A stretch of DNA of 64,000 nucleotides from Linnemannia hyalina. Its lineage: Eukaryota; Mortierellomycota; Mortierellomycetes; Mortierellales; Mortierellaceae. Under the pieces are notes generated by a model. The model was not told where the DNA came from. It searched no databases and worked only from the letters and a program-made list of their open reading frames with translations. Shown piece by piece: positions 44,064-59,499 of the stretch. Both the position numbers and the translations under genes were made by a program. Numbering within the stretch: the stretch's first letter is position 1; every line of letters starts with the position of its first letter. The stretch is from positions 1,488,001 through 1,552,000 of the forward strand of contig JAHRHY010000012.1 in the NCBI GenBank assembly GCA_019671135.1, given 5' to 3'.

Positions 44064-47006
44064 ATGTCCTCCATCCTCAAGAAGGCCGCCGTGGTCTCCA
44101 TCCCCACCGTCCGCCAGGCCCTCCTCCGCTCTAACCCCGTCCTCGCCACCTCACTCCTCGCTAAGCGCGCCTACAACTCCAAGAATGGTGTCGAGGTAAA
44201 CACCTTTTCTACACCCTCGCTCCTCTTTCTTCCGCGCATCTCTCTCTCTCATACACCCACACCTACACGTATTCACCGACGACTGCAACCACGACAACAG
44301 GCCAAAAAAAACACGCCTCTCTTATCTCCATTTTTCCCTTTGGCGTCTTTATCTTTTCCCTCTAATCATTTTATCTGAGCATCAAAATGGACGACAACAA
44401 GGACACCACGGGAATATCGAGCGGACCTTTTTTTTTTGTTATCTCTTTTCGGAAGGCAATCTCTGTCCATAGATAAAAAAAACAAAAAAGAGGTGTGCGA
44501 CGGATAAAGACTCATGCAGCAGATAATGAATGGATTTCGCAAGTCAACAAAAAACTGGTCCGTAATGGGTGCTTGGTCCTTGTCACTCGGCAGGTGAACC
44601 AAAGCGTGCTGTGTCTCCAGGCGAGCAGAAAAGACGCGAAGGAGACACGTATGTCGGCCGAATAGTCTGATCAGCTTCAAAGCAACGACAAAACGACAAC
44701 AAGACGGGCGGCAGGGAGCACAGGGATTCAGTTAGGATTGAGTTTACTTGTTTTCAGTTACGAGGGTATACTGGATAACATTACCTCTCACGACCCATGG
44801 AGAGGAAGGTTGTTAATGATGATGGCTGCTCTCATTTTATTGGGTTAGTGGGCTGCGTGTGATTTATCTTTACGTTGTTGTTCTGTTGCCCGCTCAACCC
44901 ACTCCCCCACTTCCGTATCTCATCATATGGGTAATTTATGTCCACAATTTTCCAGAGGGAACAATAATATCGGCAAGAAACTCTCACGGAGGAGGGGTTG
45001 ACGTGATATACCCATCCACATACACGCACACAAAACATCCCTCAATACCAGCTAATAATGAAAACATGGACCTGGATCCAACAAATAATTAATGACCTGT
45101 CTGTATCCTGGTGCTCATATTTAGATGACTGTCCGTGATGCCTTGAACTCTGCTTTGGAGGAGGAGATGACTGCCGACGAGAAGGTCTACTTGTTGGGTG
45201 AGGAGGTTGGACAATATAACGGTGCCTACAAGGTAAATATCCAGCCTCGCTATCTACTTCTGGTTCAAGAACAATTGGATAGACAAGGGAACGAAAGCAA
45301 GGAGTAGTGAATCGAATCCTTGGCGACTGCAATCATTCAGGACGTCTATGCCTGCTCTGCTTCAGGAGCAATAGATGCACAGGAAGGCAGGAAGGCAGGG
45401 CTAGATAACCATCCCTGTAAGAAAGGAAACCTTGGGAAAAAGAGTTCTGCATCATTTGGTTCACCCGCGCGCATCACCTTGAAAAGGGGTGTTTTCGTAT
45501 TTAAAGTTTTGCCCCAAAAGATTTTTATCGCCGTGCACGACCGACAACGGACATCTTTTCTCTATCCTTATGGGGAATGACGGTGACGGATCTCGCCGGC
45601 GGTCTTCACCTCCGAACAGACTGGGCAACCAGTGCTAGCATCGCCATCATCTTGTCCGCGCCTGAGGAACACGCGCCAAATCACACATTGTTCTCTAGGA
45701 TTCATCAGCACAACGCAGGAACGGGTATTCGTCAGCAAAACTATTTCAAAAGCTGTCGGAATAGAAGATATTATTCAGCGCAGCGATGGATCTGCGGAAC
45801 GGCTTTTTCCCAGGAACAAAAGTCAGCGACCATGGAATCGCCGACGTGTCAAGCATCACCGGTCCCTTTGTGCATAACTCCGCCCTTAGATGGAAATTCG
45901 ACTCACCCGTCATTATCCCTTACTCCTATTCCAAAAAAAAAACCAAACGATGATAGGTGTCGAAGGGATTGCTGGACAAGTTTGGCCCCAAGCGCGTGAT
46001 TGACACCCCCATCACCGAGTCTGGATTCTGCGGTCTTGCGGTCGGATCGGCATTCGCAGGATTGAAGCCAGTGTGCGAGTTCATGACTTGGAACTTTGCC
46101 ATGCAGGCCATCGACCAGATTGTCAACTCTGCAGCCAAGACCCATTACATGTCGGGCGGTAACGTTAATTGTCCTATTACATTCCGTGGACCCAACGGAG
46201 CTGCTGCTGGTGTTGCTGCTCAGCATTCGCAGTGCTTTGCGGCTTGGTATGGATCAGTCCCTGGTCTTAAGGTTGTTTCGCCTTGGAACTCTGAAGATGC
46301 CAAGGGTCTCTTGAAGGTACACACTAATCGAATTTGGCGGCAATTCGGGAGGAAAAGGGGTTGGTTGATAAAACAACTTTATGCCATCAGTTATTTTTAA
46401 TTTGTTTTGGTGGCAAATCACAATCGCCATAAACACGAAAGCTGACTCTCTCCTCAATCCGACGCGACTAAATAGGCTGCTATCCGTGACCCCAACCCCG
46501 TGGTCGTCCTCGAGAACGAGCTGATGTACGGAATCTCCTTCCCCATGTCCGAGGCCGCCCTCTCCAAGGACTTTGTCGTCGAGATCGGCAAGGCCAAGAT
46601 CGAGAAGGCCGGTACTGACATCACCATTGTCGCCCACTCGCGCTCCGTCGGTTTCGCCCTCGAGGCCGCCTACCTCCTCGAGAAGGAAGGAATCTGCTCC
46701 GCCGAGGTCATCAACCTCCGTTCCATCCGTCCCCTGGATACCGAGACGATTATCAAGTCTGTCAAGAAGACTAACCGTTTGGTCACCGTTGAGGGCGGAT
46801 GGCCCCAGTATGGAGTTGGATCGGAGATCTGTGCTCAGATCATGGAGTCCGAGGCGTTTGACCATTTGGATGCCCCCGTTGTTCGTGTGACTGGCGCGGA
46901 TGTTCCTACACCCTATGCCCAGAACTTGGAGGCGTTTGCCTTCCCTGATACTGAGGTCATTGCCCGTGTTATCAAGCGTACCTTGACCAAGAAGATCGGC
47001 GCTTAA
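44064..47006 (+). CDS. PDB1: pyruvate dehydrogenase E1 component, beta subunit, mitochondrial
   Basis: Four exons (44064-44195, 45125-45232, 45957-46316, 46476-47006) encode 376 aa. The N-terminus ([20 protein letters not shown]...[10 protein letters not shown]) is a matrix presequence with Arg and Lys and no acids. The mature enzyme starts near [16 protein letters not shown]. With E1-alpha it forms the thiamine-diphosphate-dependent heterotetramer that decarboxylates pyruvate to feed acetyl-CoA synthesis. Family blocks include [64 protein letters not shown] and [10 protein letters not shown]. Introns 1 and 2 are 929 and 724 nt, several times the local norm; intron 3 is 159 nt. All introns fall between codons (phase 0). 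Confidence 0.97.
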
Positions 47007-47887
47007 GTTTATCTCTTCTGTTTTTTTCCCAGACACTCAAACACATACATACACACAAACACACACTCTCCCCGTTTTACCTCTCTTTGTTACATATTAT
47101 GATCATACATTAAAGGCACTGCCCTCCTACACCTCCTCCATAGACATTCTTCTCGAATAAAAAGTATATCGACACACATAGACAACATATAAACACATAT
47201 CTCTTACAGAAAAAAAATCTGAAAGGAGGATAGGGAATCGTTTGTCTTTTATCCTCACCCCCTCCTTTCTTTCAGTCCGACGCAATGCAAAGGAGGAGAG
47301 GACATGCCGAAAGGAGTAGGGTTTCTAGTTGCGTCTAAATAAAACGAAGCAATCATATGTATGCGATAGTGGTGAACGCGAACACATTTTTTTTTCTTCA
47401 TCTCGGCAGAGAGAGGGTCATAGCTTGATAGTACAAGTGTGTAGTACCTTTTACTCTTCAACTAAGCGTCGGCGAACAGGTTTAGAGTGGGGAACGAAAT
47501 GGTGTGGGGGTAAGAAGCAAGGGCTGTGAAGCGAGATTTGCGAACCCTTTTTCTTACCTACAAAAGAAATGGCCAGGCGACGTTTGCGTTTGTTGCATGG
47601 TCATGGGGACCAATGCTGGTCATCAACGGTAGAAGATGTCGCGTCCGGCGCCATGAGGTCAAGACGTGATTTGGGACGCGTCGTTGTCGCGTGAAGCTTA
47701 CATAGCTCTCTATCATCTGTGTGACCTGCCATTTTGAACATATCCACAAGAAAAACCAAAATGCTTGCCTAGTTCCACAAACCACGCAGCAAAAGCCTTG
47801 ATCCTTTGGGATGATTAAGATATGTACATTGAAGATTCAAAAATGGGTGTTTCTATGTGTTGGTCCTGGTTTACAGTTTACAGTCGT
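47007..47887. other. intergenic between convergent PDB1 and DPY30-like gene
   Basis: 3' flanks of both genes. A minus-strand frame at 47558-47785 has no recognisable domain. Confidence 0.55.
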
Positions 47888-48534
47888 CTAAGGCCCAGGC
47901 GATCGTCCAATGGTGTCGCTATGGTTGAGAAGGTAATGTCCAAGGTACTCCAAAGGGTTCTGCGGCCTATCGATGTGATTAAATCGAGGCAACAAATAAA
48001 ATATCAGTCAGCGCTCTCACTCCAAAATCAATCACACTTCTAGTTCATTCAATTTGAGTGCAAAAAAACAACAAAAAGCAGTACCTCTCTTTTGCGAGCT
48101 GCTTCATGCCCTCCAGCAAGACGGGGAGGACAGCCTGGTCCAGATATCCTCGGATGGGCATTGCGACGAGCTCTGCCTTGGAGAGGTCAGCCAGGGGGTT
48201 TGTGACACCGGTCGCTGAAGACGCCGTTGACCCCTCACGGTCTGCATTCAGAATCTCCTATGGTTACCCGCAAAGGTGAGAGAGAGAGAGGGGTTTACTG
48301 ATGTCAGTCATGGCGAGTTGTTATGTGGGGGTAGTAAAAGGCATTGGCTTATAGGGCAGTTGCATTGTACAGTAGGAGTGTGGGTGGTTGACGTGATGAG
48401 TCTTGGGGGGAGGGACGTACTCCTATACTCCTGACGGCTCCACGGTTGCCCTCGACCTTGACGCTACGTTCCCGCTCCTGTGATGCTGGTGAGCGTATGT
48501 TGTCGTATGCCGGTGTTGAGCGTTCAGAGTCCAT
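47888..48534 (-). CDS. SDC1: DPY30/Sdc1-like COMPASS subunit
   Basis: Three exons on the minus strand (48534-48421, 48257-48085, 47966-47888) encode 121 aa. The C-terminal DPY-30 motif is clear across the exon 2/3 junction: [20 protein letters not shown], then [22 protein letters not shown]. This short helix pair forms the dimerisation and docking module that binds the Bre2/ASH2L subunit of the Set1/COMPASS H3K4 methyltransferase. The first 75 residues are polar and poorly conserved, as in other fungal Sdc1 proteins. The symbol follows the yeast name. The start codon is 278 bp from that of the divergent condensin gene. Confidence 0.87.
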
Positions 48535-48812
48535 TGGTTCGATTTGGTTAAATTGAGTAAGTGAGGTGTGTGATGTGATGTCGAAAGGTGTAAGGGAGAG
48601 TGTTAGAGAGTGAGAGAAAGAGAGCCAGGGTTCTTCATGCTACTCCAGTGGATGTAGAGAAGTGGCTTTGCTGCAGGTGAATTTTGTTCTCGGTTGCAGG
48701 ACTCGAGTCGCGTCAAACAAAAAGGTCAACTCACTCTCAGGCACACTGGCTTCTTCTCTTCATCCAACAACTCTCTCTCCCTTCCTCAGGACAATCACAG
48801 CCAACATCAGCC
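48535..48812. promoter_or_regulatory. shared promoter region of SDC1-like and YCG1
   Basis: 278 bp lie between divergent start codons. The YCG1 side has a short CT-rich leader. A bidirectional promoter is inferred from the spacing. Confidence 0.5.
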
Positions 48813-51800
48813 ATGGCAAGGCCAAAGAACCAGGCCGCTGAGGTCGACGCACCCGAAGGAGCAACAGCTGGCCCATCCACATCCACAGCAACACCACCAC
48901 CAACAACAACAAAACCCACCACCGCCACCAAAAAGGCATCCAAATCAAGAAAACAAAAGCAACCCGTTCTAGAGACACTCCGCACCGTCGTCCCCAACAT
49001 CTTTCAGGAATGTCAAAAGTCTGCGGCCAATCATCGCAAAAATGCCATCATGCTCCGTAAGATTCAGGAACAATGTGCGGAGGCTGCTGGGGAGAATGGG
49101 GAGGCGGCCTTTAACAAGGAGTTTATTCGGAACCTGAACGTCGTTTTGGCCATCAAGAAGGTCGAGGCGACTGCTGACCGAGTCGTCCAGTTTGTGTCCA
49201 CCTTTATTCTGTGCACATGCGAGAAAGGTACCATGGAAGTTCAAGTGTGCAACTTTTTTTTTCTCGTATGGCCATGAAGAACTCTACCAACTGACATCTT
49301 TTACTTGTTTCCAACAGATAGAAAGCCAGAGGCAGAGAACATGGACGAGGAGGAAGAGGATGAAGACGAGGACAGCTCAATATCTGCGACGTTTGTCGAG
49401 CACTTGATGCGGCATCTATTGAAAGGAATCACCGTCAAGGAGAAGCTTGTCCGTGTGCGCTGCTGCAAGCTGATCGCACTGAGCATCAACTCTGTCGGCG
49501 CGCTGGAGTAAGCACTTTATCAATATTCAGCATCTTCCGCCATGTTTCTACTCAGAGCGCAATGCGTCAAGGGCGTGCAAACCAGCAGCTGACAAATATT
49601 TCCCTCTGCGCCACTACTAGGAACGATTTGTACGTGGAACTTCAGAAGAGCCTCATGGAGCGAACCCGCGACAAGGAATCACAAGTTCGTGTCCAGGCTC
49701 TTTTTGCCCTCTCCAAGATGCAAGGCAACGGCGACGAGGAAGACGACGAAGAGGAGGAAGAAGGAGGCACTATTATCGAAAAGTTTTTGGACTTGTTGCA
49801 ACATGACCCAGCGGCGTAAGTGTTCCTTGACCAAACCTGGCTTAATATATGCGTGTTATGAAGCGGATCAAATTGCAGCAAGAGGCTAACACCTGTCACT
49901 TTTCACTTTTGATTGATGTACCTTTGAAGTGAGGTCCGTCGGTCTGCAATCTTCAACATTGCCCAATCCAAAGATACCCTCCCATATATTCTCGAACGTG
50001 CACGCGACACAGACACGTACAACAGGAGAGCTGTCTTTACAAAGCCCATGAGCGAAATTCGCGACTTTCGTATGCTCTCAATCGGTGAGAGAGAAAGGCT
50101 GCTCCGCTATGGTCTTACCGACAGGTGAGTTGTGACGCCTCCGAGAACTTTCGCGTTAATCTGGTAGGCTATATTGTATTGGTATTAGAGGTCTTACATG
50201 AAGCTACTTGCGTATTTAGAGACGACGGTGTCAAGAAGGCGTGTACAAAGATGCTTGCGACCAAGTGGATTAACCAGGCGGACGATAACCTCATCGAGTT
50301 CTTGGAGCGTCTGGATGTTATGGGAAGCAGTGTCGCCGAGGATGTGTTGAATGCCTTCTTTGACTACCGAGCGGACGTCATTGACACGCTTAGTTTTAAT
50401 GGTAAGTGGTGACTTTTGACGCGTTCGATGACACTGTCTAATGATAAGAAGGATACTAATCTGCATCGCTCATGGCGTATATTAGACATCTTTTGGGTCA
50501 ACCTCTCCGTGGAGTCCTCTTTCCTTGTCAGGGTTTTTACAGAGTTCTGTCGTCGCAAGGATGACGACGCTCAGTTTGACAAAGTCGTCCCAGAGGTTGT
50601 TAGACACGCGTTTTACATTCAAAAGTACAGCAACATCATGCAGCAGGCAGAAGAGGAGGACCGACCAGAGGCAGAGTTCATCGTGACACAGCTCCTCATG
50701 ATCGCCCGTCTCTTGGATTATGCGGATGAAATTGGACGTCGCAAAATGTTTGGCCTCCTTCGTAAGTCGCCTTCGTACTTTCGTGAACCAGTGTTCCTTT
50801 GTTCATAACATTTTTGTTCCAAGGCATAAAACATGGAAGCTAACGTCATTCATATTGATACCATAGGCGAGATGTTGCTGCTGAATGATCTTCCGGACAA
50901 ACATCTGGAATGTATTGTGGAGACCATGCGTAAGATCTCGTTGAACGAAAAGGACTTTACGCGTATCATCATTGAGATTATTTCGGATCTTAGCGAGAGC
51001 ACGGAGGCTGAACAGGAGGATGCGACAAACCAGTCTGAGGTAAGGATACTGAACGGTCTGATCTTTCATATCAAGCTGACGGTCTGTTCTTGCTTGAGAG
51101 TATTATCTAATCGTCCACTTGATGGTGTTACATTAGGCTGAAGACGATGACTCACTAGACGACATGAGCATGGACCTATTAGACCCAGATGCATCGAGGA
51201 AGCGGAAACACAGTGCGGTCGACAAGTCAAGGAGGAACTCTTCCGCAACGGTCGTCGACGAAGCTGATAAGGCGCGCAAGGATCTTGAAAGAATGTTGAA
51301 CAAAATCCGCTGTCTCACCATCACAAAGTATATGTTGGAGCGATCCTCGGAGGTAAGGCATTCAAGTCAGATGGAGACGCGGTTTGCTAGTTCATTTTCG
51401 TGTATCACTGAGCATTATGGCTTATCAACTCGTACCATCTTTTTCTTGATTGACATTTACAGCATCTTCAGGAAAGTTCGTACATGTTTGGTCTTTTGAA
51501 CACGTTGGTGGTCCCAGCGCTCGCTTATCCGGAAGAAGTGATGCAGGATCTTGGTCTTCAGTGCCTCGGCTTGATTTGCTCGTTGGAGAAAGCTCTTGCG
51601 GCGGACAACATGGAACTCTTCTTGACCTGTGCCTTTGCCGAAAATGCCTCCACACTCCTTCATGTCCTGTCAGTGAAGGTGAGTACATTGATAAGGACCT
51701 TTTTCGACTCCTTCCAACTGCATATGAGAGTACAGTCATCTCACAGCTTTTTTTCTCCTTTTTCGCCATAGATTATGTTTGATCTTATCTTGACTTTCGG

Positions 51801-53278
51801 TATGGGACCCATGTCATCCCAGGTCGGAGAGGAGAGGATCAACGCTGATTTGAAGAAGACCTTGGAGAGCGAAGAACCCGAAGTTCAGGCTGTTGCTGTG
51901 GAGGGAATCGCCAAGTTGATGCTCACCAAGGTTTTGCGCGACGCAGAGGTACAGAGTAACATTGTTTTCTGGAAAACATACTTCCACGATTGTCTGCCTT
52001 TTGTCATCGGTACTGACCGACGTTCTCTTTGTATATTGTAGATCTTGCGAACGTTGATCATCCTCTACTTTGACCCCGCGACAGCAAAGAACAACCACTT
52101 GCGTCAGTGTCTCAGTTACTTCTTGCAGGTGTACTTTCACTCTTCGTACGACAACCAGGTCATGCTCAGCGAGATGGCAGTTCCTATCATGGTTAAGCTG
52201 ATCGAGATGCACCAGGAGTACAAGAATGAGATGCCAACATGTGTCATTATGGGGCAGCAACTGCTGGAGTGGTGTGAGCCCCGCCGTGGATTGGAGTAAG
52301 TGAAACAATAACAACCTTGCTTGAGTACTTGTGAATCGCATCAACAGCACGCTGATGATTTTTCTTGAATATCATGTTACGCGTTGTTTAGAGCTGATCC
52401 TGAGAAGGGTCCTGTGAACAAAAACATCGATTACGGTCTCCAAGCCAACATTGCCATCGATATTGTCAAGGCCATGTTTGCCGAAACTGCCTGTAAGTGA
52501 ATCATAGCTTCTCATTTTTTGCTATCGTTTTACTTGCCGCCTGTCATGGCGACATGAAAAAGTCGTACAAAGACTGAAAAACACTCTTTCTGTTGTTAGA
52601 TGTCAGGAAATTTTTGGCAAATATTCTTCACAAGATTCCGTTGGACGACGACGCCGGCGAGATCCGACTCAAGAAATTGACTCTCTTGATTGGAAACCTC
52701 AAAACCGTATGTAACAACTATTGGTAAACTCTCCAAGCAATGCCTTGGTGCGAATAACACCACTAACACTGCGCTTTTTTTATTCTTTAGAAACGGCCCT
52801 TGGTCGAGCCGTCGGGTAAAAAGTACTTGATGACGGTCGAGAAGAATATTCTCAAGATGTTTAGTGAAGCACCTGAGGCGCTGGGGGATGACGAATTGGC
52901 AAAGTTGGCGGAGCTGACCGACGAGCTTTCGTTTGTCAACAAGTTTACCGAGCCACCGTCAACTGAAAAGCAGAACGATGACACACAGAATACTAAAGGC
53001 CCGAAGTAAGTAGCCGTTGGGAACGATTGTAAATGAGATGTATAGAATATGTGTTTGGTTCAATGCACTCACAATTTTTTTTTCTTGCTGTCAATAGAAC
53101 AAGAGCGAAGAGGGAGGCGTCGTCGAAGGCAAAGGAGAAAGAAGACAAGTTCAAGAAGATGATGGACGAGGTAGACGCAATGTTGGAGACGTCCTCTTCT
53201 GAGAAGGAGGACACCCCGCCGGGCGACGACTCTGGATCGGATATCTTTGACGAGAGCGACAACGATGATGACGAGTAA
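48813..53278 (+). CDS. YCG1: condensin complex non-SMC subunit 3 (CAP-G/Ycg1/Cnd3)
   Basis: Fifteen exons: 48813-49227, 49318-49507, 49621-49815, 49930-50124, 50220-50401, 50486-50761, 50867-51039, 51137-51352, 51463-51678, 51772-51948, 52042-52295, 52392-52492, 52600-52706, 52791-53005 and 53098-53278, giving 1,030 aa, close to the yeast length. The protein is a HEAT-repeat solenoid that clamps DNA with the kleisin Brn1 during chromosome condensation. The start follows a CT-rich leader. Landmarks are the N-terminal FIRNLNVVLAIKKVEATADR, DRESQ-type repeats such as RTRDKESQVRVQALFALSK, LRYGLTDRDDGVKKACTKML, and the C-terminal Cnd3 part (MLEWC-like LLEWCEPRRGLE). Acidic tracts lie at about 144-154, 247-256 and at the C-terminus, where the last 60 residues are disordered and rich in Lys, Glu and Asp. 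Confidence 0.94.
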
Positions 53279-53306
53279 ATAAATACAGTTAGTAATTTCG
53301 ACTTCC

Positions 53307-53343
<37 letters not shown>

Positions 53344-53510
53344 GTGTGGGATGTTGGTGGCAAAAAAAAACCAAGAAACTAAAAGGCACGCGCCCACAAA
53401 AGGACACTCTTACGCCTCTCTTCCTCTTCACTTCACTCCACACATTCACATTCGACACCGTCAGATCTTCATTCACATCGATCGACCCCCAAAAACTCAT
53501 ACTTTCACTC
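53279..53510. other. YCG1-RAD9 intergenic spacer with T31 run
   Basis: Only 232 bp separate the YCG1 stop from the RAD9 ATG. The spacer holds 31 consecutive T residues at 53312-53342 and then the RAD9 leader. YCG1 polyadenylation and RAD9 initiation must both fit here; a long T-run is a classic nucleosome-excluding element. Confidence 0.6.
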
Positions 53511-54234
53511 ATGAAGGCTATCATCCCTATCGTCTCCATTAAAGGTACATTCCTCCCATCGCTCAACTCAATTCTCCATTCGCGAGATCAACATACTTCC
53601 CTCCCCTCTCACAACAGACGAGCACCGTGAAACTAAAGCCTCCCTCTCTCATACCTCCACCAAATAAAGGCTTCCAGAACGTACTGACGTGCCTGGACAA
53701 AGTGGGCGACGACATCACGATCGAGGCTCGGCAGGACCGGCTTATTCTTTCAACACTCAGTCTGACCCGGACAGCCTATGCGAATTTCACGTTTTCAAGG
53801 TCGTTTTTTGAGAGCTATTCTTTGGACCTTTCGAGTCCTGCGATCCAGCATGATGATGAGGGACCTTTTCTTAGGTGTACCATCATTGCCAAGGTAATAA
53901 CGATAAATGGGTGTGTACCCTTTGGAGATTATGAAGATGGGATAATCATACTTTGGAGATGCTAACCATGTCTAGTTTTTGTGTGTTCGGGTGTGGGTGT
54001 GTAGGCGCTGGTGTCGGCGTGTCGGGTGCGTGGAAATATTGAGGAGAAGATTCATAACCTGAGCGTCTACTTGAATGCTGCAGAGGGAGTTGGAGAGAAC
54101 TGTCGGTTGACCGTCGAAGTCCTCTTCAAGTCTGGTAAGAGTCCATGCCTTTGCTTTTTGTTGGCATTTACCAATTTTTTGCCACCATCTTTGAGTTTGA
54201 AATGGAGGGAGCACAGTTGGTTTTCACTCACATC

Positions 54235-54268
<34 letters not shown>

Positions 54269-55709
54269 GCTTAATGATCATATCCTTCGCGATAGGATGC
54301 ATCAAGTTCCACAAATTACTGTACCAGTCTTGCCTCGAGAACTTGCAGTTGATCGATTCGGTCGACACATTCCAAAACTCGTGGGAGTTGAGCGCCCCTG
54401 CCATGAACGGGTTAGCAGAATACTTTTCGTCCAAAGCTGAGGAGATGACTATGAAGTTTAATGATGACGGGATTGTCCTCCAAACTTTTAACGACGCCGG
54501 CGATGATTCAGGTACGTTGTTCGTGAGTGTGTAACGAGGTTCTGTGTCCGCTGGTACTGTGCAAGAGTGCTGATGCCCTTTTTTTTGTTGCTTGGGTGAT
54601 TGAATTAACTAGACAAGTCGAAGAGGTTTGGAGCGACTATGGTGCCTATTGAGCGAGTGGCCATGAATCAGTTCTTGGCGCAGAATGAAGGGCAGATCGT
54701 ATTTTCTCTGAAAGAGTTCAAGGTACTGCCTGAAACGATGTTGGCTGTGGTCACATCATTGCGCTGTTACGTCTGAATGAGTTCCTTGTTTTAACATCAT
54801 TTGTTGTTTTGTTGATACTAGGCAATTCTCGCGTTTGCGGTTGGACTTCGTCTGACGATGTCTGCGTACTTTGACGTGAGCGACCGGTAAGACATTTTTT
54901 TGAGTCAACATGGTGGATAACCTTGGTGAATCAGAATGACTGTTTACATGATGCTGTCTCCCTGTCCCTCGACAAATAGGCCGATTGTTTTTACTGCAGA
55001 GTCCGAGAACGTCGTGAGTGCTGTAAGTGTCTACCCTTGTACTACCTTTTGACGGCAATAGTTGAACAAGTGCAATTGATGGTTGGAGCATAGCTGATCG
55101 TTGTATCGTTCCTTTGATTTGTATAGAAATTCGCGTTGGCAACCATCAACATTCCTGGAGAGAAGAGTATTCAGCCATCTCAATCTCAAGCGAGTCAAAG
55201 CGCAGTAAGTGCTCGCGGTTTTACTTCTCTGAGGGAGACGCTCAACAAGGACCATGTTACTCTTCGTCCATCGTCTGACAGCAGACTGATTCCCTACGTT
55301 TTGATCATATTATTTATCATTGTAATAGGCTCTAGAAGGACTGGATTTGACACAGGCGGAGAACGCGCTGTTCTTGGATGACGATGCAGACTGGGCCTCG
55401 CAACTGGATGATATAGAGATTGAAGCTGCCCAGGCGAATGCCAGCGCCAGTGCGAGTACCAGTGTTAGTGCGAGTGGCAATGCCAGGGCCAATGTGGGCG
55501 CTAGTGGTTCGGGTAGTGCGTATGTGATTGAAGAGGAGTTCGCCCCTTCTACCGTGCGGAATGTAAGTATCTATGTCGTTGCTTTTACTACGTGTGTGCA
55601 GGTATAGCGTGTTTTCCGAGAAGGCATATGTTAATAGCTATCTCTCTGTATTCATGCCTTTTTTTAGCCCAAGAGACCCAAGTACGACCTGGACGACGAC
55701 GACTGGTAG
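53511..55709 (+). CDS. RAD9: RAD9-like 9-1-1 checkpoint clamp subunit
   Basis: Ten exons: 53511-53544, 53670-53893, 54005-54134, 54296-54511, 54613-54722, 54822-54886, 54980-55022, 55127-55204, 55329-55562 and 55668-55709, giving 391 aa. The N-terminal 250 or so residues follow the PCNA-like Rad9 fold: MKAIIPI, then DDITIEARQDRLILSTLS, RTAYANFTFSRSFF, the core VFSLKEFKAILAFA and SAYFDVSDRPIVFTAE. Rad9 with Rad1 and Hus1 forms the ring loaded at DNA damage to activate ATR-type signalling. The C-terminal tail is disordered, with a Ser/Ala/Asn repeat (about 320-350), and ends in PKRPKYDLDDDDW, an acidic terminus. The gene corresponds to human RAD9A and fission-yeast Rad9, not budding-yeast Rad9. 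Intron 3 carries a T30 run at 54238-54267. Confidence 0.87.
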
Positions 55710-59140
<3,431 letters not shown>

Positions 59141-59499
59141 CGTGGCGTCACCATTGGATTAGCTTACAAGCTTTGCTTGAAGGGGCAGGCGTGCGAGCAC
59201 AAAAAAAGGGGGTCTGAGGGATATAGTTGGGCCTTTCATAGTCATTTTTCTTCAATACAAAAACATGGCGTAAAAATAGGTCGAGAAAGTCGGGCTGTGC
59301 CGTTTGGGCGCAAGAATCCCTTAAACTCTGGCTTCTTTCCTTTCTCTTCTTCCATTCTTACACATTCATTCTCCTTCGTTCATTCACCAAACTCGCCATA
59401 TACCCGATCACCCCCGATCTCTTTACTTTTCCTGGCACCATCTGCCTGATCCCCACTCCCTCCCTCCCTTCCCCCCTTTACCCTTCCACAACAACTCCA
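59141..59499. other. SEC23-phosphodiesterase intergenic spacer
   Basis: 359 bp; the second half is a CT-rich leader with TCCCTCCCTTCCCC just before the downstream ATG. No gene is seen. Confidence 0.6.
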
